In this document: piece by piece, positions 33,698 to 46,449 of the stretch
Position numbering within the stretch: the stretch's first letter is position 1
Layout: each line of letters opens with the position of its first letter
Source of the DNA: Isoetes taiwanensis
Lineage: Eukaryota > Streptophyta > Lycopodiopsida > Isoetales > Isoetaceae
Assembly (NCBI GenBank): GCA_021234155.1
Contig: JAJEKV010000002.1
Coordinates: forward strand, 35,690,128 to 35,754,127
DNA length: 64,000 nt
Direction of reading: 5' to 3'
Position numbers and translations under genes: made by a program
The notes under the pieces: model-generated
The model's input: the letters and a program-made list of their open reading frames with translations, nothing else
Databases searched by the model: none
What the model was told of the DNA's origin: nothing

Positions 33698-34010
33698 GCG
33701 GTGATGCTCTAGTGGTAAGTCTATTGGTTATGGGTGGCCCTCAGCCAAGATCAAAACCCACTGACTATCATCGGGTGGTCTAAAGAAAATCAAAAAAATT
33801 AAAAAGATATCCATCGCGCTGGTGAGAACCCCCCACCCAGGCTCAAAACCCACCGACTACCATCAGCTGGTGGCCAACAAACAAAGTGGACGATAAACAG
33901 GAGAAAGTGCGAACACTATCGCGGCTGGCGGCCTAGTGGTCAGGCCATTGGTAATGGGAAACCCCCACCCAGGTTCAAAACCCACTAACTACCATCGGGT
34001 GGTGGAAAAA
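33698..34010 (+). repeat. Three tandem tRNA-derived SINE-like units
   Basis: Units at about 33698-33781, 33811-33875 and 33923-34005 share CTAGTGGT, ATTGGTWATGGG, CCCACCCAGG, TCAAAACCCAC and TACCATCGGGTGGT. CTAGTGG and GGTTCAAAACCC resemble pol III A and B boxes. A-rich tails follow the units. This is a different family from the one inside the Helitron. Confidence 0.7.
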
Positions 34011-34199
34011 AAAAATAACAACAATAATAACAGGAAATAACTGAGAAAAAATGCAAGAAACATTGCAGTAACAAAGTGGACATCCCATGGTGATCAAAAG
34101 TAGCCTCCCTGAATCATATGGGCACATGAACATAAGGCATCAGCATGGGTTCAATTCCCGCATGTTCATAAATGATGAAAGAATCACGATCTAAATCAC

Positions 34200-34569
34200 A
34201 ATGTGTTATAGATAAAAGAAATGTGTTCAAAATTGCCATTCAACTCGAGTTTTAACAAATCTCTTACTAAACAAGGTCCGAAACTTATGATACATCCAAC
34301 TTCACATAGTTAGAATTAAAGAAAAGTTCTTATACACCGCAATTGGGCATGCTTGAAAGCGTGATATTGACAGCATAATGAGGAGTGTAATGTCAATTTT
34401 AGATAGGCGTGGTTGGAATACCGTGGTCCTTGATCACATCACTGGTAAGTGAGTATGTAGAGGAATACAGTGGTCCTTGACAACATCACTGGTAGAGTAT
34501 ATAGAGGACAGGGGGTTGAGAAAGAGAAATGTTCGCGGCGGCCTTGGCCGCCGCGATAAGTTTCTTGTA
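34200..34569 (-). repeat. Dispersed repeat with GC hairpin terminus (copy 2, reversed)
   Basis: Read on the minus strand, TACAAGAAACTTATCGCGGC (34550-34569) begins a repeat homologous to copy 1 at 5.4 kb. It contains a 22-nt near-palindrome at 34534-34555 (CGCGGCGGCC, TT, GGCCGCCGCG). An internal 45-bp phrase AGTGGTCCTTGA...CATCACTGGTA is doubled. Confidence 0.7.
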
Positions 34570-34875
34570 TATATAATTCCATAACATGAACATATATGAC
34601 ATATATTACATATGTCATGTATAATTATATGACATAAACATTGTATCTATCATGTATTATTACATATGTCATGTATAATTATATGACAAACATTGTATCC
34701 ATCATGTATTATTACGTACGTCATGTATAATAACATGTCATGTATTATTACACATGTCATATATTAATTACATAACATGAACATATATGACATAAATTAC
34801 ATATATCATGTATAATTATATGACATAAACATATTTAATGTAATTACATGACATAAACATATATCACTATATATA
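34570..34875. repeat. AT-rich minisatellite, long array
   Basis: ATTACATATGTCATGTATA, ATTATATGACATAAACAT and ATGTATTATTAC phrases repeat many times. The family is shared with 18255-18400. Confidence 0.8.
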
Positions 34876-35086
34876 CTACAAGTTACGTGCCGTTGGGGCA
34901 GGCGCAATGGAGGCGGGCGCTAATTCAGTGTTTTTATAGAGTGTTATATAGTGTTGTTGTCTTTTAATCTTTCCGTCAAGTAGGGCACAGGTTGTGTTTA
35001 GAATTCTGTGATTCAATTTCATGATTGTGAAGTTGTAATATTTGGTGCAAAGGGGGGTAAAGTGACTAGAAAGGTTTTTAATGTTA

Positions 35087-35530
35087 GAGTTTCCTTAAAT
35101 CCTATGAAGATCACCTAGCTTTTTTAAGATTTTACGAAGACTCCTCTAGAGTTTCCTAGATTCCCTTAGATTCTCCAAGGTATTATGTAGATCCCCTTAC
35201 ATTCTCTAAGATATTGTGTAGATTCCCCTAGGTTTTATCACTCCCCAAGTTTCTCAAAAGAGTTTATGAATGTTCCTTTGAATTCCCTTAGATTTTACGA
35301 GAATCTATTAGATTTCCTTAGATTTGCCTTAGAGTCCCTTAGATTCTGCAAGATATTATGTAGATTCTCTTAGATTCTCCAAGATTTTATGTAGATTCGT
35401 TTAGATTATATAAGATTTGCTCATATTCTACAAAGACTCCTTTAGAATTCATTCGAGGCATCTATATTTGCATTATATATTATGAGATTCCCTTAGATTC
35501 TCTTATATTTTATGAGATCCCCTTAGATTC
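35087..35530. repeat. CCCTTAGATTCT minisatellite, block A
   Basis: Irregular 15-35-bp units based on AGATTCCCTTAGATTCTC and ATTATGTAGATTC. The family is the same as in the Helitron insertion but lacks the TTCTAGAA (HSE-like) part. Confidence 0.8.
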
Positions 35531-36414
35531 CTGCTTTGCCAATTTTGTATGATAATATAAGGACCTCAATATAAGTTCGAAAGAAAATAACATCTACGTT
35601 AGTCAAATCTTACGTTTTAGATGTATCCATTCTTCAACCTAGGATGGAGTCACTAAAATATTCTCTTGGGCCAAGTACTTCTTTAGGACCTATGTATGAT
35701 ATTATCATTCTAGCATCCTTCCAACTGCAAACGCCACACAAAGCTGGCTTATCATGCACTATCAACGCTATTGTTCATGAAAGAACTCATTATTTTTAGC
35801 CATATTTAAATATTCTATAGTTAGAAGCAATGCACTATCATGAATTAGAGTTGTGCAATCATTCTTCCTTTCAGTTTTAAGGTTGGAATTCCAAAAAACC
35901 CCTGGCCTTCCATTTTTTTCTCCTTTTTACAATGGTTACTTTTTTCCTTATTCTTGGCCGTCCATTGGTGGAGGAATTGCATTCTTGGCCAACAGAAGCA
36001 GGCCCCTTCTATGTTCATCCGGGCCACGTGGAGATGTGCACATGAGTTTCCAAATCTGTTTGAGCGAGATGCCAAACACGGATTCGTGGATCAGTTTTCT
36101 GCATAATCTTAAGCCTCTTGTTCCTTCCGGAGTCCCTCACGGGTGGCCAAGAGGTTCCCATGTTTGGTTTGGATTTGTGAGACATGGTGATAGGTTCGAT
36201 AACAATTGTATGATAAAGCAAAATTTAAATTACAGGCAGTTATAAAAGGAAAGGCACAAAATATGCATAGTCGCATCAACAAGATCTCTCAAGAAGTGTG
36301 ACGTTCCACATATTTATACGCATATTTAAGTATAAATACATGACACGTCACTATGAATAATTAATGGCACATTAATTATTCATAAGCTAAGGTTAGCTAT
36401 GTTAATAATTAAAT
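35531..36414. other. Unannotated DNA, one unsupported open frame
   Basis: A 130-codon frame at 35853-36245 has no family resemblance and no promoter. TGTGACGTTCCA at about 36297 is also found at about 45878 and could be an LTR start, but no partner LTR was found. Confidence 0.35.
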
Positions 36415-36450
36415 TACAAGGAGTTTGTCGCGGCGGCCAAGGCCGCCGCG
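36415..36450 (+). repeat. GC hairpin terminus (copy 3)
   Basis: TACAAGGAGTTTGTCGCGGC (36415-36434) leads into the 22-nt near-palindrome at 36429-36450, which is the exact reverse complement of the one at 34534-34555. A poly-T run follows at about 36461. Confidence 0.75.
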
Positions 36451-36664
36451 TGCATTTGTTTTTTTTTTAGTTGTTTTGTTGAGGAGTATGTTTGATGTCC
36501 AAGCATTGCGTAAGAGTATGAAGTTGTGGATTTTTGAAGAAAGTTGATTAGAAATGAAGTAGTGAAGCATTCATAAGGCAAGGAAAGTGAAGTAAGTTAC
36601 AATGAATCTAGGACGGTTTTAAGCTAGCTATTTTGTTCAGCAAAGTGTTACATTCAGTTGACCA

Positions 36665-37235
36665 ATCAACGGGGCTCAAGATTCTTAAAGATTCTCTCAT
36701 GAATCCCATAGATTCCAAAAGATTCTAGGCAGATTCACCTAGATTCTCTAAGATCCTATGAAGCTTTTCCTAGGTTCTTCAAGATTCCCTTGGATTCTCA
36801 GAGATTTTATGCAGATTCCTTTAGATTCCTCAAAATTCCCAAAGATTAACTCGAGATTTCCATAGATTCCTCAAGATTCTATGCAAATTCCTAGGTTCTC
36901 TAAGATCCTATGAGGATTATCCTAGATTTTCGAAGATTGCATCAACATTCCCGGTTATTCTCAAAGATTTTTCCTTAGATTCCACAATATTGAATTCCGC
37001 AAGGTTCCTCTAGATCCCCTTAACATTCTCTAATATTCCATAAAAGATTCTCTCAGATTCCCCATATTATATGAAGATTCTCTTAAATTTCTTTGGGGTT
37101 CCTCTAGATTCTTCAAGATTCTACTGAGATTTCCCTTAGATACCTATACAATCCTCAAGATCATATGAAGATTCTCACAGATTATTGCAAGATTCGTTGA
37201 GATACCATCAAGATTCCCTTACATTTCTCATTATG
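36665..37235. repeat. CCCTTAGATTCT minisatellite, block B
   Basis: A further array of AGATTCTCTAAGATYCTATG and TTCCCTTAGATTC phrases, diverged and irregular. It lies about 215 bp after the GC hairpin at 36429. Confidence 0.8.
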
Positions 37236-37262
37236 CCTATGGAAGTATTGTGCAGTTCGTCT

Positions 37263-37366
37263 AGTATCTAGTTCGAGCTTGCAATTTGAAATATTTTGGA
37301 CATTTCCTTAGATTAGTATCTAGTTCGAGCTTGCAATTTGAAATATTTTGGACATTTCCTTAGATT
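37263..37366. repeat. Perfect 52-bp tandem duplication
   Basis: The blocks 37263-37314 and 37315-37366 are identical, beginning AGTATCTAGTTCGAGCTTGC and ending CCTTAGATT. Perfect identity points to a recent event. Confidence 0.95.
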
Positions 37367-37459
37367 ATTCGAGTTTAGAATTCAAGTCTCTCAAATTTTT
37401 CAAGTAGCCATAGATGTGTTGCATGTTTAACATATGAAATTTAGAACTTTAGGATTGTA

Positions 37460-37500
37460 TGGTTTAGCCCCTAAGGGATGTGGTTTAGCCCCTAAGGGAT
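37460..37500. repeat. 21-bp tandem duplication
   Basis: TGGTTTAGCCCCTAAGGGAT occurs twice in a row. The core CCCCTAAGGG is nearly palindromic. Confidence 0.9.
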
Positions 37501-38915
37501 TTGTGTGTAATACGTTATGTAATAACATAACTATTACGAGAGAGAAGCTAGATGTGTTAGGAATAAATGATTTCAATTAAATGGAAGAGAGCAAACTAAT
37601 TAAATAGAAATGCAAGGAGATGGGAGTACTTCACATTACATAATCTTGCAATTTGGTATTTGCTTTGTGTTTGCATCACTATGAATTTCAAAGGCATTGC
37701 ATATGTTGGAATGTTCAAAAGCATTGCAAATTATTATAGATTTGCCTTTTTTTAATGGGAAGTTCTTCGTATAATGATTTGCAGCATTAGCTGGGTTCCT
37801 AAACATATAAAACTAGACTTCCTCAAGCACAGGATGTGCAAAAAAATTTTATGTAAAATTTTACGGAACCTTTATTTCTTAGCCACAAAGAATTCTTAAG
37901 TTTTTTAAATTGACATAGCATAGTTAGGCCGCTAAAGCTACCCACATATGTTGCCAAAAAAGGATTGGCAACAAACGTGCATGATTGTTGCCCTAGGTTG
38001 CTTGTTGATTGTTGCCCCGGGTTGTTTGTTGTGCAATGCCTTGGGTTACGTAGGTGCACAAACTATATTAGCTAACGTGTTGCTTTATGGGTACTTGAAG
38101 ATAATGTTATGGGTATAAGCAATGAGAATATTCGCTAAAAATTGTAATTTAGCTTTTAATGGTTCAAATACCATAAAATAAAAGTGTGAGCACCTGATAA
38201 GCGGGTGGCTCACCAACACCCTATTTAGGACGATCTGGCCGACGTCGACATGTGGCATGTGGCAGTGGTAATTTGCCCACAAATGTATCTTGAAATCAAT
38301 CCTCAAATCTAAGTTTGCGGTGATGGACGGTAGCCGAATTTGATAGAATGATTGTGCAACACTAATCAACCGCAACAATGCACAAATTTTTTGGAGTTAG
38401 ACCTCAAATTTAAGCAGTAAAATCTGCCGAAATTTTGCTCAAAATTTGATCGATTTTTTACCTTAAGGGATATACAAATTTGAGATATACACAAATTTGC
38501 AGAATTTGCACCCAATTTAAGCACTAAAACCTGCCTGAGCAGTGCCGGGCATCTGATCGAGCTAATATGGCCGATCTGGCAACTCTAATTTTGTGTCAGG
38601 CCGTTAAATAGGATCATAAAGCTGTATTAAATAGGACCATAAAGCTTGAGCCAGATAAGTGCTGCCTAATTCGAATCACAGGTTACTTTGTATTTTGTAT
38701 AGAGGAGCGCTCCTTCTGCGAAGATCATCCCAGTTTTTCTGCAATACATTCTTCTATTTTGCATCTTAATCCAGCCTTCAGATCTATGTTCATCCAAAAT
38801 GGAGCCAACCCTGGCAACCCAGAAGAAAGAATATGGCAAACCCGGCCGTTTTGCACAGCATTCATTTTTCATGGCTATCGTAGATTCGAATTCTCATGTA
38901 ATTTTTGTGTGGCAG
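37501..38915. other. Unannotated DNA
   Basis: No gene is supported. GATTGTTGCCC-type phrases repeat at 37980-38030. The stretch at about 38778-38910 has a related copy at about 43430-43560. Confidence 0.4.
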
Positions 38916-39083
38916 GCAAATCCGGCTATGGCTCTAGGCTTCTTAACTTTCGCAAGGCGCCTACATATAACAGAGTTGGGTCTAAAATTGGACAGCAACC
39001 GCTTTTTGTCTGAAACCCAAGTGGTGAAGAACGCGTCTTTGGTGCATATGAAAAAACTGATCAATCATCTGGCAAAGTGTATT
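38916..39083 (+). pseudogene. Unidentified coding exon, left half, interrupted by the CACTA element
   Basis: After an acceptor (GTGTGGCAG) one frame reads KSGYGSRLLNFRKAP, NRVGSKIGQQPLFV, a single stop (TGA at about 39011), then NPSGEERVFGAYEKTD and QSSGKVY. The element starts at 39084. If one copy of the TATT target duplication is removed, the same frame continues at 42886 with YPDEGILPEHNSIMWGFLA. I do not recognise the protein family. The continuity across the insertion shows that a real coding exon was hit. Confidence 0.6.
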
Positions 39084-39231
39084 CACTACAAAAAAAATAA
39101 CGTTCTCCCCCCCTATCTCCACGCATTCTCCACGTGGAGAATATAGGGTAAAGGGTGGGAAATTATGGTGGAACGTTGGGAACCTAAAACTAAATGTCGG
39201 GCCCGGGCTTTTTATCAATATTTTAGGGCAT

Positions 39232-39365
39232 TGACGACAGATTGGAGACGACGGATTGACGACGGCGGCACCTGATCTAAACCAGATTGGTGACGACGGA
39301 TAGACGACGGCAGCACCAGATCGGTGACGACGGATTGACGACGGCGGCACCTGATCTTCTTGTCA
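39232..39365. repeat. GACGACGGATTGACGACGGC minisatellite inside the CACTA element
   Basis: TGACGACGGATTGACGACGG and GCACCTGATC / GCACCAGATC repeat about three times, with ~40-50-bp spacing, near the left end of the element. Confidence 0.8.
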
Positions 39366-39599
39366 GGTGACTGATCTAAACATGTCATCCAGTTCTTTTT
39401 TGTCACATGAACGTCGTGATATGCAAAGAATGGCTTGAATACTTCTGATATCTTTGCTGCTCATCTCAATTGTATCGCTTGACGCTTACTTAGGAATGCG
39501 ACTACTATTAGGAATGCGCATCTATTTGGCAAAATCCATTATGCCAAAACATAACAGTAATGTTATGCTAGCTAGGATAATATTCTATTAGTTCATATC

Positions 39600-41155
39600 T
39601 AGGCACTCGTGACAGATTCAAAGGTGGCTTTTTGACTGAGGCCTCCATTAATAGTGTGAAGCCTCCAGCTTACTTACAGAATCCTGCAAATGCACCAAAG
39701 GATACTCTTGAGTGTGTACAAATGGACTTTAGTTGCGACGCTACGAACTGACGCGGTAATTTCCTTCATCTTCTTACCAATTTAATTCCTGTATGGAACA
39801 ATTGATGAATTTGTTTGCTCCTTGCAGCAATTGGAGAACAGAATGAGATCCAGACCTTTTAAGGGCTACCATAATGGGAACAACGACCTGTGAGGCTTTG
39901 GTAACCTCCAGAAACTTTTTAATAATTTCAATGCTCCAGAACCTTTTAGTTCTAGTTTCGGTAGAAACAAAAATGGATGCAAATATATGTTGCCAGTCAT
40001 ATTGGTATTACTGTGGTCATATTGGTATTACTGTGGACGATACTTATAAGAATTCGGGAGTACATTTCATAAAGAATGCAGATGAAGGTTCTTTTTTCCT
40101 GTAAAAAGGAATGGATAGAAGCTGATTTCCCTCTGTTGTACATAATATGTCTGCATATTTTGAATTGGAAACAAAGTTAAGCTTTTTGGAATATGTTATT
40201 CTTCGGTTTGTTAGACATTTTCACTGGTTTTTCACTGTGGAGTCCACAATATAGGTCTCAAAGTATTAGCATGTCCAGTAATTGGTTTGTAACCAAAACA
40301 TTATAAGTGGATAGGTTTGATTACATGGAGTTAGCCAAAAACCAGTTAAAGGCAGGTAGAAAAATAAAATCTCCAACGCTTGTCTATCTTGATATGTATC
40401 CATAACTGTCCTATAACTGATAACTATGGCAGTCCTATAACTGAATAGCTATGGCAGTCCTATTAATTATAGATTGTAGGTCCTACTCATTCCAGTTGTT
40501 ATTTTATCTTATTTATTCATTGATGCAGTGATGGCTAGTGGAAGTGATGAGGGCGACGGCAACAACAATGAAGATGAATCAGGTGGGTTCTTTGGTTCCA
40601 CCACACAGGAGATAATGTTGCACATTGTCAACTTGGTGGTTTTCGTAGCAGAGGCAAAGCCGGATGCAGAAGATGCTTAGTTTATGCTGAGCAGATGGCT
40701 CCTCGTTCTAGTGAGTATGTTTACAATAATAATCGACGTGAGCTTCGTTTTCCACCAGTCAAACGAACTGCAGAAGACACCTTCAAGCTCTTGAAAGAGG
40801 CAGGCAAGATTTCAATCTAAAATCATTTATTGTTGAAATCATTAGTGCTTCAATCTTGTTTCAAAAGTAGTTTAGAGCAAAACTATGATTCCAGACCATG
40901 GGCTCTGGAATTATATCAGTTCCTATAAGACTAGACGTTCCAGTCCATGGGCTAACACAAATATCATGTAATAGTGGGTATATGTAGTTCTAATATAAAG
41001 TTAACAAAGCTAACACAAAGTTTTATTTGCAGAAAGTGCCCCAACCGAAACTGAGAAAGAACAAAAGCTTTTGGACTCCGGACTGTCAAAAGCGACATCT
41101 GTCTGGAAGTTGTTTCAATTATATGGTTTCGATCCCGGCAACCTCTGACCATACA
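39600..41155 (+). pseudogene. Unidentified exon-like segments inside the CACTA element
   Basis: Several segments read like host exons and are bordered by splice-like sites. Examples are DRFKGGFLTEASINSV and KPPAYLQNPANAPKDTLE (39602-39740), then after a GCAG acceptor RSRPFKGYHNGNN and GFGNLQKLFNNFNAPEPF (about 39826-39990). Further ones are MASGSDEGDGNNNEDESGGF (from 40531), APRSSEYVYNNNRRELRFPP (about 40695) and EKEQKLLDSGLSKATSVWKL (about 41055). Stops separate them. I do not recognise the source protein or proteins. They may be transposon-encoded or captured from host genes; the acidic, Asn-rich character gives no function. Confidence 0.4.
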
Positions 41156-41360
41156 TATTCATTGTCATTCACTTGTTTGTCTTGAGGCAAAATTCAAGTA
41201 CTTACAGGTTTAAGCACATATCTGTAGAGGCAAATAATAAACTCAATCTTGTCCTTATCGCCCAAACTCAAAGCACATCGACCGCAATATCGGCATTCTA
41301 CGTATAAACCGCAAAGGCATCTTTTCTTGCCTTTCATATCCACCAAACCTGAACAGCACA

Positions 41361-42330
<970 letters not shown>

Positions 42331-42881
42331 AAAAGAGATTCAAATTAAGCGCCAAAAGGTTAATTGTTTTTCTAAATTGATGCAGTCAATGGATCCTATA
42401 ATGGATGCTTATGGTGCACACCAATATCATTTACTCGGATATGCATGCAAAGGGTGACATTTGTATTGGCTATTATCTGCATACCTATAGCAATTGTTTG
42501 ATACAACTTTTTCTACCTAGGCTGGGCTATTTTGCAAAGATTTGCTTCATTCACTCCACTAAGATGGAGAATTTGTGACAAATTCAATTATTGATCTTAA
42601 GAAAATCCTTGCTTAAAAGTAGCTCTTGAGTTCACAAGGTGAATGTAAGGTGAATGTATGGAGAATGGAAGTAGAAATGCTGATAGTAAATTAGAGGTGA
42701 ACAAATGGTGAATACAGTCCAAGATTTACCATCAATTCTCCAAGTTTCACCCCTGGTTCTCCATGATTTTCAGGGGAAACTTCTCCATATGGTAAAGGTG
42801 ATTCATGGGTGAATGCCGGGTGAATAAAAGGTAAATTGTCCTTTCATTTCCCATTTGGAGAATCAGAAATTTTTTGTAGTG

Positions 42882-42978
42882 TATTATCCTGACGAAGGAA
42901 TCTTGCCGGAGCACAACAGTATCATGTGGGGCTTTTTGGCTCTGGAATCAACCTGTCCCGAAGAAGGCTTGGAAAATT
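42882..42978 (+). pseudogene. Unidentified coding exon, right half
   Basis: Directly after the CACTA element the frame reads YYPDEGILPEHNSIMWGFLA, then LESTCPEEGLEN and a stop. It continues the frame of 38916-39083. The family is unknown. Beyond it, LERLKLRGTQLLDVGF-like text near 43165 could belong to the same decayed gene. Confidence 0.55.
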
Positions 42979-44239
42979 GATGCCACAAAGCCGCCAGAGC
43001 CACCACAACATGCTACACATGGGCATTTTAAACTTATTTACTGTTAGATTAGATATAAGAGCTCTTCGCAGCCCAGATGCAGAAGTATTGTGCCCCTTTC
43101 TGAAAGTAGGCTGTAGCCAAGAGCGTTTCCATCTTTCCTGGAATTGAGATCTAAATTTTGGAACGTCTAAAATTGAGAGGTACACAATTGCTAGATGTTG
43201 GATTTAGACACGATTTTACCTTATAAGGCCAAGAATTTGAGCCATCTTGAAGCAGCGAAAATCGAAATTAATCAAGAATTCGAAGCATCTTGAAGCAAGA
43301 CTGTCTGGCCCAGCTTATTCCTCAAAACGTGCTTCAATATTTATGTCCACGAATCTATTGAATTCCGTTCATTTCTTGTTTGAATTAGCTTCAAATACAG
43401 GTAAAGAGATTCGCAGATGGGTTTTCATCTTTGTGCTAAATCCGAGCTCAGATCTCTGTTCATCTAAAATGGAACTAGCCCAAAAGAAAAAATGTGGAAA
43501 ATCTGGCCTTTTTCTGCCGAAGAATCATATTGAATGCAAACTAATGGCTGGGTCCGATCTGGTAAGCATTCTTGCCTCTGTTCCGTCACATACAACATGG
43601 GCACGGTATCATTTTTGGGCACTGCTGACTTGCACTATGGCATCTTAATAAGCTTAGCAAAAACTTTGCTTGCTCAATGTTACGATAAGCACTTATGCCC
43701 TGCCATATTTGTTGAGCCAGCTCCAATTATGCCGAATACTGTATTTAAAGAAGCAGAGCGGATTTTATCCCCAAACCCGACTTGCAGCAGAGCCCCAAAT
43801 CACAGACCGACCGCTGCTCCTCCCTTTTATACCAAAACAGAGAGTCTCCAGATGCCCAGGCATTCCGGTTACCTTCTAGAAGCCCCAGCTTCTAGAAACT
43901 GCGCCTCATCCTCCTACAATCTTCTAGTACCTTCTCCTCCACGAACCATTAAAAAATATAAGCTCAATTTCTATTTATGGAACATTCCAGAAACTGCCCC
44001 ATTATAATTATATGTTAGAGATAAAGGTGGAAACCTAACCCAAAACCCTAATTCGAATTTAGGGCTTATCCTAATATTAAAAAGGGCTAAAATACCAAAT
44101 TAGTTAATTAATGACATGCCACCTGGCCCAAATCGATTGGGCAAGGCGGGGTTTCCATTTTGGACACCCAAATCAGGGCTTTGGGGCCGCAATTCGAATT
44201 AGGAGCAATTGGAGATGGAGGAGGAGGAGCAGCACCGTA
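42979..44239. other. Decayed coding-like DNA, duplicated segment
   Basis: Fragmentary frames only. A segment at about 43430-43560 (CAGATCTCTGTTCATCTAAA, ATGGAACTAGCC, AAATCTGGCC) resembles 38778-38880, on the other side of the CACTA element. No family is recognised. Confidence 0.4.
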
Positions 44240-45365
44240 GCTTAGCTGTGTTATCTGTAGGGTAGCGCCCCTGTTGGGCACTTCTTGTGTGTATTTCTTC
44301 TGTTTCTCTGTGTTCTCTATGCTTTACCTGTAGGAACTAACCCTTGATTGCAAAGGTGAGTTCTCCTTATCTCTGATTCTGTACTTGCTCTTAAATGATG
44401 GATTGATAGTTCTTTGCAGAGTATTACTCTTGAAATGGGGGAATTAAGGGGGGTAGAGACCTCTGAGCCATAATTATTAGTATGCTCCTAGGTGGATCCC
44501 TGTATTTCCCATTATTTGCGGCCTGTGCACAAGAGACCACCGAGTCGTGGATGCTATGGAATTGCTTAGCACCAGAGAAGGGACGCAGTGGTGAAGTGGG
44601 GGTGGGGTCTTGCACGAACATAAAAGGCTCCTGGGACTCCTACAATGGGCTAGGCCTGATAGCCGGTCACGTAGAGGGTCGGGTATGGGTCTGACACTCC
44701 CTGGGTGCAGAGGTGTGACCCGTATGGGGCATCCTGTACTTTGAGTAGATTTAGGGTGAGTAAGTCGGGTATGGATGAGGGGGTCGCTGATGCGGCACGT
44801 ATTCTCTAGCTCACCCATGGAACCGCTGCGATCCTGGAAGGGGACACTTCCCTGACCTGCCTCATCGGACCAGGGCTTCATGAACCCTGGAGTAGGCTCG
44901 AAGGGTGATACCTTGAGTCTGCGTCTCCGGAAGGCTATAGTGATGCCATAGCATGATTCGACTCATCTGCAAAGTGTGCACAGGAGGGGCGGATGGAATG
45001 GACAACCCTAGCCACTGTTGTATGCCAGCCAACGCCAGGTTATACCTCTGTCTGTTGATCTCTTGAGACCGAGCCGTCAGTCAATCCTCACAGGAGTCTG
45101 AACCGGGGTAGAACCTGGGGTTTGGGGTGTTTTCCTTAGGATTAGATGCATATTCTTTGCCGTTAGTACTTGGATGGATGTGCCACCCTTCGTGGTGGTT
45201 ATTTATATATGATTTATGCTGTGTGCTAACATGTATTCACGCTTCCGCAACTTAGGAGTCCCATTGAAGGCATGGGCCGAATGACACCTCCGTGTCCTTC
45301 ACCCGGGCATTTCTCTACGGATGGTCCGAGTTAGACGGAGGGCCCTGCTCATGGTGAGCTGATTG
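44240..45365 (+). repeat. Long diverged direct repeat, copy 1 (LTR-like)
   Basis: This block shares with 46450-47300 the ordered phrases GGGGGGTAGAGACC, GCGGCCTGTGCA, CTGCCTCATC, CATGAGGGGCRGATGG-type, GCCAATCCAACCC-type, CTCGAGACC, ACCGTCAGTC, CCACCCTTCGWGGTGG and TTTACGCTTCCGCA. Two such direct copies 2.1 kb apart are consistent with old LTRs or with two solo members of one family. No pol sequence was found between them. Confidence 0.55.
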
Positions 45366-46449
45366 CCATGGGAGGGGGAAGTCCCTGTATGTATACGTCC
45401 AAAGCGCCGTATATATTCAGGGAGCGTCACAAGAAGGATCCCAACAAAGTTGCATCTGTAATTGCAAAGGCACCAAGATGTTCATTAACAATTTTTGTAA
45501 CAAATTTTGCTCATAGAAATGCTCTCGCCACTGCTTTATATGATTTATCTACACAAAATATAATTCATCAGTAATTTGGTGGCCACTTAACTAATAGCGA
45601 AGACAATGGAGCATAAGTTGAAAGGATTCTTTATTTCATTTCCTATATTGGGAGCTGAACAGTAGCTTCAAGTTGTCTTCAATTTCATTTGCAGGATTTC
45701 GAGTCTTTCACAGCTATGCGGTGATAAAGTATTTTTAGTTTAGCAAATTGTCATTATATAGTTCAAGAAAGTTCTTCCCATATTACTGAACGAGTTTATC
45801 ACATCTGTACATTTGAGAATGCCCATTTCCATGACCTTTGTAATGCATCCAGCCATGCAAAAGATTATGAGCTCAGATGTGACGTTCCAGCATAATATAC
45901 GGTCCAAATACGTATATTGTATTGCCACGCCACTCGTACATGTCACCTTGATGACATGTACTTGGGAACCGTAAAGGGTTGCACCCTAGGGGGCAACCTC
46001 GTATGTCGCACATGTCTATAAACATATACATTTAACCCCCCTTGCCTCATGGCGAAACTCCATATGTCCTTGTAACCCTAAACCTAAAAGGTCATGTAAA
46101 AGGAACAAAAGGGGAAACCCTAAACCTTTTCCATTTTCGCCTTTCGGCTTCCTTGGGCCATTCGGCCAAGCCAAGCTGCTAGTTCGCATTGCCAGACGCT
46201 GCCAAGATGCCTTTGCACAACAGATCTTCCTGGATCAGCTGCCTTTGACCCAAGCAAAGGCATGGACTCGATTCGAGGAGCAGTAGCAAGCCACGGATCA
46301 GGTAACCAGTGATTCTGTTGTGTAATGCCGACTTTTAGTCCGGCAATGAGCTGGGATAACATGTTAGATCAGCCTTAGCGGCCTTATAGATACCGAGATT
46401 ACAAGCCTTAACTAAGGAACCTAACCATGTATGTTTAGGTAGATAGATG
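45366..46449. other. Spacer between the long direct repeats
   Basis: A 68-codon frame at 45368-45574 is not recognised. TGTGACGTTCCA (about 45878) and a motif pair ACATGTCACC / GATGACATGT (about 45940) are visible. No gene is supported. Confidence 0.35.

Noticed and set aside
35853-36245. A 130-codon frame between repeat blocks
   Set aside because: No similarity recalled and no splice or TATA support; flanked by minisatellites.
34534-36450. Canonical Helitron 3' end or the 3' end of the 25-33 kb Helitron
   Set aside because: The hairpin is right, but it is followed by CTTG rather than CTRR, and the repeat bodies lie on the wrong side for that Helitron.
45368-45574. A short frame resembling the end of a short-chain dehydrogenase
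   Set aside because: The similarity is limited to a few residues (KVASVIAKA) and lacks the YxxxK and glycine motifs.
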